7,503 nucleotides of DNA, taken from contig LJNA01000074.1 of assembly GCA_001304365.1 (NCBI GenBank), positions 1 to 7,503 on the forward strand. Direction: 5' to 3'. Of the stretch, positions 1 through 6,320 are shown in pieces. How positions within the stretch are numbered: the stretch's first letter is position 1; each line of letters opens with the position of its first letter. Source of the stretch: Syntrophobacter sp. DG_60. GTDB lineage: Bacteria > Desulfobacterota > Desulfofervidia > Desulfofervidales > DG-60. A model generated the notes under the pieces. That model saw only the letters and a list, made by a program, of their open reading frames with translations. It did no database searches and was not told the DNA's origin. The position numbers and the translations under genes were made by a program.

Positions 1-2
1 CC

Positions 3-1793
3 CAAACCTATAGGCCTTCGATAGACATTTTCATCGTATCTCATTTCTTTTACCGCAGCAAGTCTGGATTCCAATTCCTTCAATTCACCTAGTTTATCAT
101 TATATATGTCAGATGCTTGGTAAAGCCTATTGATAATTTTCAGGTGAATATACCGTATTGTTATCTCAGGGAGTAAGAAGGGATTTTTGCTTAGACTTGC
201 AATGCTTGCCACCATTTTTGTAAAAAAACTCTGTAATCTAAGCCTGAGGTCTTGCATAGGATTACTGACGAACCAAAGGAGAAGCACACCTGGTTTTCTA
301 TAGAACCAATCCGTGTCAACGCTAATCTTAGGTTCACCGCCAAGTTTGTCTATATAGAGCCAAAATGCACCAGCCGTGAGCAGTAATAGCTGCATCATCC
401 CAACTACATGGTTTATTGTGTAAGGATGATAATGGACAGGATAAGGGAGAATATTATAAAGGATCTGAGGGTAAACACCTGTTAGAATGCACAAAAAGGC
501 GGTCATGGCCATGGCTATCAGCATATTCAGGGGAGGCTCTGTGGCCTCCATCTCTTCCTCCTCAATTGTTTCTCCCTCAGAAACCCTGCCAAACCAAATG
601 CCATAGGGAAGCTTCAGGCCTGTATGGAGGAATGTCCCTATGGATGCCAGGTGTAATAGCAGGTGTATGATAGGCCTATGTAACTCACCTGTTGCGGCAA
701 CAACCATGGTTTTACTTATAAATCCATTAAAGAGTGGAACAGCAGAGATAGAAAAACCACCTATCATGTAAAGAGAGAGACAGATGGGCATCTTCTTGTA
801 TAAGTTCCTCCCCTGTAGTTCAGTGAGTTTTCTTCTTCCTGTTACATAGATTACTGCTGAGGCACCCATGAAAAGCAGGGCCTTGTATAAAATGTGACAA
901 AAAGCATGGGCGGTAGCACCATTCATGGCCATCTCGGTTCCTAATCCCACACCACATACCATATATCCAACCTGGCTGATGATATGGTATGCAAGGAGTC
1001 TTCTAATATCGTTTTCAAGGACCGCATAGATCACACCGTATAAGGCCATAATGGCCCCCAGCCAGACCAGGATTTCAACCCCGGGGAAGGTCCTTAAAAG
1101 AACATATACAGCGCTTTTGGTAGTAAAGGCAGTTAAGAATACACTCCCGGTAACAGTGGCCTCTGGGTAGGAATCAGAAAGCCAGGCATGAAAAGGGGGT
1201 ACAGCGGCATTGATTATAAAACCAAGGAGTATGAGTTGAGAGGCAAGCCCTCCATATTCTATAAAACCAAATTGTGTGGATCCTGTATTTGATACATGTA
1301 TGATGATGCCAGCTAAAAGAGCGCAACCGCCGAATATATGAACCATAATATACCTGAATCCAGCATCGAGGGCCGCTTTATCTCTTTGATACCAAATGAG
1401 AAATACGGAGGATACTGCCATAATTTCCCAAAAAACAAACAGGGTAAAAATATCGCCGGCAAATGTAACCCCCAGGGTGCTCCCTATATAAAGAAAGGCT
1501 GCCACATGCTGCCCAACTTCCCTTACATGGAGGGCATAAACCATTCCTAAAAAGGCCACAATGACAAACACATATCCAAAACACATGCTGAGTTTATCGA
1601 CCCTGCCAAGGATAAGGTCATATCCCAGAAAGTTATAGACCCAATAGGTACCTTTATGCATATAGAGGAGGTCTATAAAGGCTATCAGAGGAATAAGGAG
1701 TTGAAATATCTGTCTTAACCTTCGTTCCCTCAGAAGGGGAAGGAGAATGGCACCCAGAATAAATATAAAGGCAGGAGGTACTATATCAATCAT
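3..1793 (-). CDS. Third, divergent MnhD/NuoL-type antiporter subunit (3' end outside window)
   Basis: An uninterrupted frame of 597 codons from an ATG at 1793 to the window edge; the C-terminus is outside. The ATG overlaps the 70-residue gene by eight bases and has GAGG six bases upstream. The first ~480 residues are a proton-conducting transporter core: FTLFVFWEIMAVSSV (116-130) with TM5 E123; NAAVPPFHAWLSDSYPEATV (195-214); FTTKSAVYVLLR (223-234) with K226; LENDIRRLLAYHIISQVGYM (259-278); HAFCHILYKALLF (296-308) with H300/K304; and NGFISKTMVV (356-365) with K361. The TM7 Lys is replaced by Asn (N195). An acidic loop ETIEEEEMEATEP lies at 408-420. After the last core helix (about 463-481) comes a C-terminal extension of more than 110 residues with one possible further helix (about 502-510) and a long charged, probably helical stretch (520-586). 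It is closest to the NuoL/MnhD-like third subunit of Mrp-like operons. Confidence 0.93.
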   Translation of the reverse strand, partial: MIDIVPPAFIFILGAILLPLLRERRLRQIFQLLIPLIAFIDLLYMHKGTYWVYNFLGYDLILGRVDKLSMCFGYVFVIVAFLGMVYALHVREVGQHVAAFLYIGSTLGVTFAGDIFTLFVFWEIMAVSSVFLIWYQRDKAALDAGFRYIMVHIFGGCALLAGIIIHVSNTGSTQFGFIEYGGLASQLILLGFIINAAVPPFHAWLSDSYPEATVTGSVFLTAFTTKSAVYVLLRTFPGVEILVWLGAIMALYGVIYAVLENDIRRLLAYHIISQVGYMVCGVGLGTEMAMNGATAHAFCHILYKALLFMGASAVIYVTGRRKLTELQGRNLYKKMPICLSLYMIGGFSISAVPLFNGFISKTMVVAATGELHRPIIHLLLHLASIGTFLHTGLKLPYGIWFGRVSEGETIEEEEMEATEPPLNMLIAMAMTAFLCILTGVYPQILYNILPYPVHYHPYTINHVVGMMQLLLLTAGAFWLYIDKLGGEPKISVDTDWFYRKPGVLLLWFVSNPMQDLRLRLQSFFTKMVASIASLSKNPFLLPEITIRYIHLKIINRLYQASDIYNDKLGELKELESRLAAVKEMRYDENVYRRPIGL

Positions 1794-1998
1794 AGTAATC
1801 CTCATCCTTCTGGATCCCGTGATGACCTAATGCCTTTGATCCCAGCACAATCACAATGCAGCCAAAAAATCCAAATAGTGCATCAAAGACAGGGATCTTC
1901 TCCCACCAAAAATGCACATGTTCATGTGGAATAAATAGTCCAATCAACATACTCACCCCACAGCTAATAAAGAATAGGTATTTTAATTTCCTTCCCAT
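1786..1998 (-). CDS. Small two-helix membrane protein of the antiporter operon, function unknown
   Basis: A 70-residue protein with two predicted membrane helices (about 5-23 and 37-57). Between them is a short His/Trp-rich loop, PHEHVHFWWEKIP (24-36). After helix two comes GSKALGHHGIQKDEDYYD (53-70), an acidic and tyrosine-rich tail. I recall similar small proteins beside Mrp/Nuo-like operons, but know of no assigned function. Translation is certain to be coupled: its ATG directly follows the TAG of the upstream antiporter gene, with GGAGGG as ribosome site, and its 3' end overlaps the next gene by eight bases. Sitting between two large antiporter subunits, it is most likely a structural or assembly subunit of the same complex; this is inference. 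Confidence 0.85.
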   Translation of the reverse strand: MGRKLKYLFFISCGVSMLIGLFIPHEHVHFWWEKIPVFDALFGFFGCIVIVLGSKALGHHGIQKDEDYYD

Positions 1999-3492
1999 CT
2001 ACATCCCTCCAAGTATCTTCCCGGCTGCCATAGAAGCTATGTTAAAGAAATTAAAGAAGGCATTTGGAAATATTCCCAGTATAAGTGAAATAATTGCTGT
2101 TATCATCAGGGGAACAACCATTCTCATTGGGGCCTCATCAAAATGTGGATTGATAGCCTCTTCAGGTATTTTAAAGAATGCGTTATAGATTATTGGGAAA
2201 AAGTAGGCTATGTCCATCATGGCACTTATGAGCAAAACAAAAAGAAAGACCACCTCTTTAGCCTCAAGGGCGCCCAATGCCAAATACCATTTACTGATAA
2301 ATCCGCACACAGGTGGAGTTCCTGCCACACCCATCGCGCAAACAGCAAATGCGCCAAAAGTTAACGGCATCTGTCTTCCAAGCCCATCGAGTTCACTTAT
2401 GTTTTCTTTATGGGTCTTCACATAGATGGCCCCCGCAACAAAAAATAGGGTAATCTTCATAAACCCATGGCTGCCAATATGAAATATACTTCCGGTTATA
2501 GCGCTTGGGGTGAGCAAGGCAGCGCCCATGACGATTATGGCAAGGTTATTTATGGTGGAAAAGGCAAGTCTTCTTTTAAGATTATCCTGTGCAAGTGCAT
2601 ACATACCGGAAACAATAACGGTGAATGCAGCAAAATAGGCCAATATAATCCACAAATCAAGTTCATGGAGAAGTGCCGGACCGAAAACATAGAGAATAAT
2701 CCTTAAACAGCCAAAGACACCTGCCTTGACCACTGCTACTGCATGAAGGAGTGCACTTACAGGAGTTGGGGCTACCATCGCAGTAGGTAACCATTCATGC
2801 ATTGGCATAAGAGCGGCCTTGACACCAAACCCTAATATAAGAATAGAGAACAGGAATATAAGTGCAGCAGGTGAACCGTGACCTGAAAGAAAACCACCAG
2901 GTTTGAAGTCAAGGGTTCCTGTAAGGGTGTAGATAAAGATTATGGCAAATAAAATAACCACACCTGCTATAAGGGTGTAGGCAAGATATTTCCTTCCTCC
3001 CATGATAGCATCTTCGGTCTCTTTATGGGCCACCAGTGGATAGGTAGCCACTGTTAGTATCTCATAGAATATAAAAAGGGTTAAGAGGTTACCTGCAAAG
3101 GCAATTCCCATGGTTGCTGAAAGACAGAGGGCAAAGTTAAAAAAGTACCGTGTCTGGGCATGTTCATTCAATCCCCTGACATACCCTATGGAATAGACTG
3201 AGGTTGCAATCCATAACGCAGATGCTAAAACACCAAAAAACATACCAAACTGGTCAACCCTGAACTGCAGTGAGACTCCCGGTGCAAGTGATATAATGGT
3301 AAATTCTAATGTCTTTCCATCTAAAATAAAGGGAACCATGGAAAGAACAATGGAAAACTTAATTATGGAGGCAAGAATAGTCCAGAATTCTCTTAAATTC
3401 CTGTTTCTTTCACCTGTAAAAATGATAAACAGGGAACCTATAAGTGTTACCAAAACAGCCAATAATGGCCTTATGGAAACTATTGTCTCCAT
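1999..3492 (-). CDS. Second MnhD/MrpD-type antiporter subunit
   Basis: A 497-residue, about 14-helix paralogue of the preceding gene, again of the proton-conducting transporter family. It has the full set of canonical ion-path residues: E144 in LFIFYEILTVATYPLV (139-154), K225 in GFGVKAALMPMHEWLP (221-236), K256 in AVAVVKAGVFGCLR (251-264), the TM10 HGFMK pair H342/K346, and K401 in PPVCGFISKWYL (393-404). I start it at the ATG at 3492, which gives the typical MrpD N-terminus METIVSIRPLLAVLV with GGAG ten bases upstream; an in-frame ATG at 3561 would add 23 residues (rich in Arg, Ser and Gly) that read through the repeat patch and look non-native. The stop TAG is immediately followed by the ATG of the next gene. 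It could be called MrpD- or NuoN-like; orthology within the family is not decided here. Confidence 0.94.
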   Translation of the reverse strand: METIVSIRPLLAVLVTLIGSLFIIFTGERNRNLREFWTILASIIKFSIVLSMVPFILDGKTLEFTIISLAPGVSLQFRVDQFGMFFGVLASALWIATSVYSIGYVRGLNEHAQTRYFFNFALCLSATMGIAFAGNLLTLFIFYEILTVATYPLVAHKETEDAIMGGRKYLAYTLIAGVVILFAIIFIYTLTGTLDFKPGGFLSGHGSPAALIFLFSILILGFGVKAALMPMHEWLPTAMVAPTPVSALLHAVAVVKAGVFGCLRIILYVFGPALLHELDLWIILAYFAAFTVIVSGMYALAQDNLKRRLAFSTINNLAIIVMGAALLTPSAITGSIFHIGSHGFMKITLFFVAGAIYVKTHKENISELDGLGRQMPLTFGAFAVCAMGVAGTPPVCGFISKWYLALGALEAKEVVFLFVLLISAMMDIAYFFPIIYNAFFKIPEEAINPHFDEAPMRMVVPLMITAIISLILGIFPNAFFNFFNIASMAAGKILGGM

Positions 3493-3762
3493 TAGAACTG
3501 AGCTCCGCTTTGCTCCATAATTGGAGGGATGGCCTGCCCTTGCGCGACTTTTCTGGAGCATTGTGGTGCCCCTGTAATACTTCGGGAGTATAATCTATAA
3601 AACTCAGTTATTGCATGCCAGGCCTGCCCGCCATCTGGCAGGCTGGTCTGGGCCAGGGAATAATAGAATAATGGTAAGAGAAAAGATAACAATCTTAAAA
3701 ACACTTTTAATCTCAAAAAGGTGTAGAATTCCCAATACATTGTATTATCCTTCGCTGAATCC
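3493..3762. other. 270-bp intergenic gap between the two mnhD-type genes, with a GC-rich repeat patch
   Basis: The half next to the first mnhD (about 3661-3762) is AT-rich and featureless. The half next to the second mnhD (about 3500-3660) is distinctly richer in GC and full of short inverted and direct repeats: AACTGAG/CTCAGTT (3496-3502, 3603-3609), TGCTCCA/TGGAGCA (3511-3517, 3554-3560), GGCCTGCCC twice (3531-3539, 3621-3629) and a perfect 7-bp hairpin (3622-3643). It looks like an interspersed palindromic element or the remains of one. No T-run follows the hairpin on either strand, so it is not a standard intrinsic terminator. Confidence 0.65.
3622..3643. repeat. GC-rich inverted repeat (7-bp perfect stem, 8-nt loop)
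   Basis: GCCTGCC at 3622-3628 pairs with GGCAGGC at 3637-3643 around an 8-base loop. Overlapping alternative stems exist, for example TGCCAG (3616-3621) with CTGGCA (3635-3640). The composition is much richer in GC than the surrounding genes. Confidence 0.65.
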
Positions 3763-5265
3763 CTAAAAACCCACAGGAAGAGCAAACTGAATTATAGTAG
3801 AAATAATCTTTCCACTCAGAACGCCAAACGACATTATTCCCGCTCCTGCAATAAGTATTGGTACAAGCATGCTTAAAGGCGACTCTTCACGTTTGATAGC
3901 CAATTCTGAACCTACGCTGGAATGTTCAGCCACTGGCTCAAGATATGCATTCTCTATACATCTGAAAAAAAGTATAACATTTAAGAGGCTACTTACCAGC
4001 AACACTGCCACAAAAATCCACTTATTTGCATCAATTGCGCCAAGGATAAGGTACCATTTGCTAAAAAAACCACAGGTTGGCGGAATTCCTATCACTGAAA
4101 GTGCTGCTATGACAAAGACTGCCATAGTAAATGGCATCTTTCTATGAAGATACCTTAATTGAGAGATCTCTCTCTTTCCAGACCTATACATAATGGCACC
4201 TACAACCAGAAAAAGGGCAAGCATCATAAAGGCATCATTGAGTATATGGAGGATAGCACCTGTAAGTCCGTTCCTGTTAGCAAGTCCCACTCCTAATGTG
4301 ATATATCCCACTTCACTTACCAATATATACGCGAGCATCCTTTTTAGGTCAATCTGTGCCAAGGCTAATATCGCACCAAAGAGTATTGCCGCTGCAGCCA
4401 TCCAGCCGAGAATAGTGGTTACTGGGATCAATTCTATAGAGAAATATGGCTCAAATACGGTAAACATAACCCGTATCATCACATACGCCCCTACCTTGGT
4501 CATCAAAGGGGCAAGAAGGGCACTTACTGTAGATGGGGCATAGGTATAGGCATCCGGTAGCCATACATGCAAAGGGAAAAGCGCCATCTTTATGCTCACT
4601 CCTACCAAAAAAAAGGCAAAGGCAACCAACACTACCTTAGAATGATAGAGGTCGGGTAATATCTGAGACAGGTCAGCTATATTCAGTGAACCGGTAACTA
4701 TATAAAGGTAGCCTACACCAAGCAGGTAGAAGCAGGCACCAATGGTCCCAAAGATCACATAATTAAAGCTGGCAAATGGTGCACCATCTTCTCCTACGGC
4801 TATAAGGGCATATCCTGCAAGGGATGCAATCTCTAAGAATACATAGAGATTGAACATATCGCCGGTTATCACTATTCCCAAAAAACCCGTGACCTGTAAG
4901 AGAAAAATACAATAGAAAAAAACGATCTTTTCTGGTAACTCCTGCTCTACGCTTCTCTTTGAATAAATACCTACCATAAGGGAAACAAATGATACGATGA
5001 CCAGCACAAAGGCATTGAGGTAATCAATCACATATTCTATCCCCCAAGGAGGCTTCCAGCTTCCCAGATAGTAGTGGATTGTTCCAGCGGTGATAACGAT
5101 ATGTAATGTATGAAGGGACGCGAGAAAAGAGAGGGCGAGGGCCACTAAAGTAATCGGATAACAAAGACTACGTCGAAACCAACCAAAGAGAAGGTTAAGA
5201 AATGCGAATATCAGTGGGATAACAACCACCAAAACAGGAGACTGAGGAATCATTTCCGTTGCCAT
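3763..5265 (-). CDS. mnhD: First MnhD/MrpD-type antiporter subunit (proton-conducting membrane transporter)
   Basis: A 500-residue, about 14-helix protein of the proton-conducting transporter family shared by MrpD, MbhH and NuoL/M/N. Recognisable elements: GDMFNLYVFLEIASLAGYAL (135-154) with the TM5 Glu E145; SIKMALFPLHVWLPDAY (224-240) with the TM7 Lys K226; LMTKVGAYVMIR (254-265) with K257; the broken-helix region LAQIDLKRMLAYILVSEVGY (302-321); and PPTCGFFSKWYL (395-406) with the TM12 Lys K403. At the TM10 site where many relatives have HxxxK, it has D344 and M348. The ATG at 5265 overlaps mnhC by 16 bases; an ATG four codons later (5253) would give the four-base ATGA overlap typical of this operon and is equally plausible. 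The stop is TAG, followed by a 270-bp gap. Confidence 0.95.
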   Translation of the reverse strand: MATEMIPQSPVLVVVIPLIFAFLNLLFGWFRRSLCYPITLVALALSFLASLHTLHIVITAGTIHYYLGSWKPPWGIEYVIDYLNAFVLVIVSFVSLMVGIYSKRSVEQELPEKIVFFYCIFLLQVTGFLGIVITGDMFNLYVFLEIASLAGYALIAVGEDGAPFASFNYVIFGTIGACFYLLGVGYLYIVTGSLNIADLSQILPDLYHSKVVLVAFAFFLVGVSIKMALFPLHVWLPDAYTYAPSTVSALLAPLMTKVGAYVMIRVMFTVFEPYFSIELIPVTTILGWMAAAAILFGAILALAQIDLKRMLAYILVSEVGYITLGVGLANRNGLTGAILHILNDAFMMLALFLVVGAIMYRSGKREISQLRYLHRKMPFTMAVFVIAALSVIGIPPTCGFFSKWYLILGAIDANKWIFVAVLLVSSLLNVILFFRCIENAYLEPVAEHSSVGSELAIKREESPLSMLVPILIAGAGIMSFGVLSGKIISTIIQFALPVGF

Positions 5266-5630
5266 AAAATCTCATTTTCTTCGAGTGTATTGTACCTTTT
5301 GTAAATGGCTATTACTATTGCCAGGGCAACTCCCAGGGTACTGACCATGACCACTATAGCAGTAAGCATGAGTACATGCGGTAAGGGGTTTATGTAGGCT
5401 GCAGCCTGAATAGCATGGGCTCCGTGACCGTGTCCATGCTCAATAATAGGTAATGTTCCTCCCTTTTTTGCAGCAGTTGAGATAAAAAAAAGGATAATTG
5501 CGGTCTGAAATAAGTTCATTCCTATAATCTTTTTGACCAGGTTTCTTTTGCCTATCATGGCATAAAAACCTATCATCATCAGGATAATATAGAGCCAGTA
5601 ATTGTATTTGTTAATGATAAAGTCGAACAT
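5250..5630 (-). CDS. mnhC: MnhC/NuoK-like antiporter subunit with His-rich loop
   Basis: A 126-residue, three-helix membrane protein of the MnhC/NuoK family (MbhG), which in Mrp and complex I packs between the antiporter-like subunit and the rest of the membrane arm. Family signs: GKRNLVKKIIGMNLFQTAII (27-46) in and before helix two, and NPLPHVLMLTAIVVMV (81-96) leading into helix three; the usual family form is NPLPQALVLTAIVI. The helix 2-3 loop holds the histidine-rich run EHGHGHGAH (64-72). The start ATG is the only one giving a complete first helix, and an in-frame stop lies close upstream, but it lacks a visible Shine-Dalgarno site. Its 3' end overlaps the next gene. Confidence 0.93.
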   Translation of the reverse strand: MFDFIINKYNYWLYIILMMIGFYAMIGKRNLVKKIIGMNLFQTAIILFFISTAAKKGGTLPIIEHGHGHGAHAIQAAAYINPLPHVLMLTAIVVMVSTLGVALAIVIAIYKRYNTLEENEILWQRK

Positions 5631-5638
5631 GATTTGTG

Positions 5639-5674
5639 TTTGTCGGGTTTATTGAGTTTGTTGGATTTTTTGTG
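5639..5674. repeat. Tandem nonamer array (about 4 copies, consensus TTTGTTGGG)
   Basis: On the plus strand, steps of nine from 5639 read TTTGTCGGG, TTTATTGAG, TTTGTTGGA and a weaker TTTTTTGTG. On the coding (minus) strand this is a run of CCCAACAAA-like units ending eight bases before the mnhC ATG, where a ribosome site would normally be. Confidence 0.7.
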
Positions 5675-5759
5675 TTTAACTACCCCAAGCCCTCAATCCA
5701 TTTATGTTTTTTACCTTTAACTTTAGTCACTTAAACCGTAACAAGTCATAAATGCTTGG

Positions 5760-5794
5760 AATCACAATTGACAAATGACTAATGATCAATGACA
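5760..5794. repeat. Tandem heptamer array (about 5 copies, consensus AATGACA)
   Basis: Reading the plus strand from 5760 in steps of seven gives AATCACA, ATTGACA, AATGACT, AATGATC, AATGACA: five consecutive units with zero to two mismatches each to AATGACA. It lies six bases beyond the mbhE stop codon. It resembles the short tandemly repeated heptamers known from intergenic DNA of several bacterial lineages; no function is implied. Confidence 0.75.
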
Positions 5795-5799
5795 TTCTC

Positions 5800-6078
5800 T
5801 TACTTTCTTTGTCTTCTTCTTCTCAGGATTAGAATACACGAAACGCCGGCAGTAAAGATTACAGTAGTCTCTCCCAGGGTATCATAGCCCCTGTAATCTG
5901 CAAGCACTGAGGTAACTACATTTGGTGTGGCCGTCTCCTCCATAGTCTTCTCTATGTACCTGGGTGAAACATGAAGGCTTGCAGGAGAATTGGGATCACC
6001 CCAGTCAGGCATATCCATGGCACCATAAATAAGTATTATCCCCGTTATAATCACAGTAATAAGTGCCAATACCCTCAA
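5800..6078 (-). CDS. mbhE: MbhE-like subunit (MrpA C-terminal domain), TTG start
   Basis: A 92-residue protein of the MbhE family, equivalent to the extreme C-terminus of MrpA. It has an N-terminal helix (about 3-21), a polar loop, and a second helix (about 70-86). The diagnostic stretch is residues 52-77, with PNVVTSVLADYRGYDTLGE followed by TTVIFTAG. It ends in a very basic tail (RRRRQRK). The start codon is TTG at 6076-6078, overlapping the mbhD stop as TTGA, with AGGAGG about nine bases upstream; no ATG lies in a better position, and the next Met is residue 21, inside the loop after helix one. Downstream the operon's tight packing is interrupted by a 169-bp gap before mnhC. MbhD and MbhE together replace the MrpA tail of a canonical Mrp system. 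Confidence 0.9.
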   Translation of the reverse strand: MRVLALITVIITGIILIYGAMDMPDWGDPNSPASLHVSPRYIEKTMEETATPNVVTSVLADYRGYDTLGETTVIFTAGVSCILILRRRRQRK

Positions 6079-6095
6079 TCTTTACTCCTCCTTTT
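6055..6095 (-). promoter_or_regulatory. Ribosome binding site and TTG start of mbhE
   Basis: On the minus strand an AGGAGG sits about nine bases before TTG (6078-6076), and the TTG shares two bases with the TGA stop of mbhD. The strong site plus translational coupling explains use of the rare start codon and fixes the mbhE start. Confidence 0.75.
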
Positions 6096-6320
6096 CGTTT
6101 TACTTACTGCTGCAATAAATAATACTGTCCCTACACCTGCACTCACAGATGCCTCAGTAAAGGCAACATCGACAGCACCCATCTCCGTCCATAAAAGACA
6201 CATAAAGAAACTATATGCACCAAGTATATATACAGCGCTTAACAGATCCTTAACAGAAATTGCAGCTATAGCACATATGATAACAAAAATCAGGAGTATA
6301 AAATCAAAGGCTGCTATCAT
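6075..6320 (-). CDS. mbhD: MbhD-like subunit (DUF4040; stand-alone piece of MrpA C-terminus)
   Basis: An 81-residue, three-helix protein matching the MbhD/DUF4040 domain, which is fused to the C-terminal part of MrpA in canonical Mrp antiporters but encoded separately in membrane-bound hydrogenases and related complexes. Conserved features visible are KDLLSAVYILG (24-34) and the signature AVDVAFTEASVSAGV (49-63), with acidic D51 and E56 in the membrane region where the family places ion-path carboxylates. The C-terminus is basic (KTKRRSKD). The ATG overlaps the mnhG stop (ATGA) and has an AAGGAGAA ribosome site just upstream. The stop overlaps the TTG start of the next gene. Assignment is strong; the role as a bridge between cation and proton paths is inferred from Mrp and Mbh structures. 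Confidence 0.92.
   Translation of the reverse strand: MIAAFDFILLIFVIICAIAAISVKDLLSAVYILGAYSFFMCLLWTEMGAVDVAFTEASVSAGVGTVLFIAAVSKTKRRSKD

Larger units (their letters stand above)
5631..5799. other. 169-bp intergenic gap between mbhE and mnhC
   Basis: This is an AT-rich non-coding interval in an otherwise overlapping operon. It carries a 7-mer tandem array next to the mbhE stop and a 9-mer tandem array next to the mnhC start. I see no GC-rich hairpin followed by a T-run that would act as an intrinsic terminator, and no convincing -35/-10 pair. The mnhC ATG has no recognisable Shine-Dalgarno sequence upstream, unlike most other genes here. Confidence 0.8.

Noticed and set aside
1856..2188. Plus-strand open frame of 110 codons
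   Set aside because: Lies antisense to the 70-residue gene and the second mnhD-type gene; its product has no recognisable family features and reflects codon bias of the real genes.
3493..3561. Longer start for the second mnhD-type gene at 3561
   Set aside because: The extra 23 residues are translated from the GC-rich repeat patch and do not resemble an MrpD N-terminus; METIVSIRPLL at 3492 does.
3622..3643. Intrinsic transcription terminator after the first mnhD gene
   Set aside because: The stem is GC-rich, but no run of T follows on either strand, and the genes on both sides belong to the same complex.
3492..3740. YidD-like protein (EFYRLYSRSITGAPQC resembles the YidD N-terminus)
   Set aside because: The resemblance is short, the CxxxC-like pattern that should follow is absent, and the frame runs through repeat sequence.
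4193..4543. Plus-strand open frame of 116 codons
   Set aside because: Antisense shadow within the first mnhD gene, whose minus-strand frame carries clear conserved motifs.
5639..5794. CRISPR array
   Set aside because: The repeat units are only 7 and 9 bases and directly adjacent, without spacers.
5631..5799. Promoter for mnhC in the gap
   Set aside because: AT-rich stretches give partial matches to -10 and -35 boxes, but no pair with good sequence and spacing stands out from the background.
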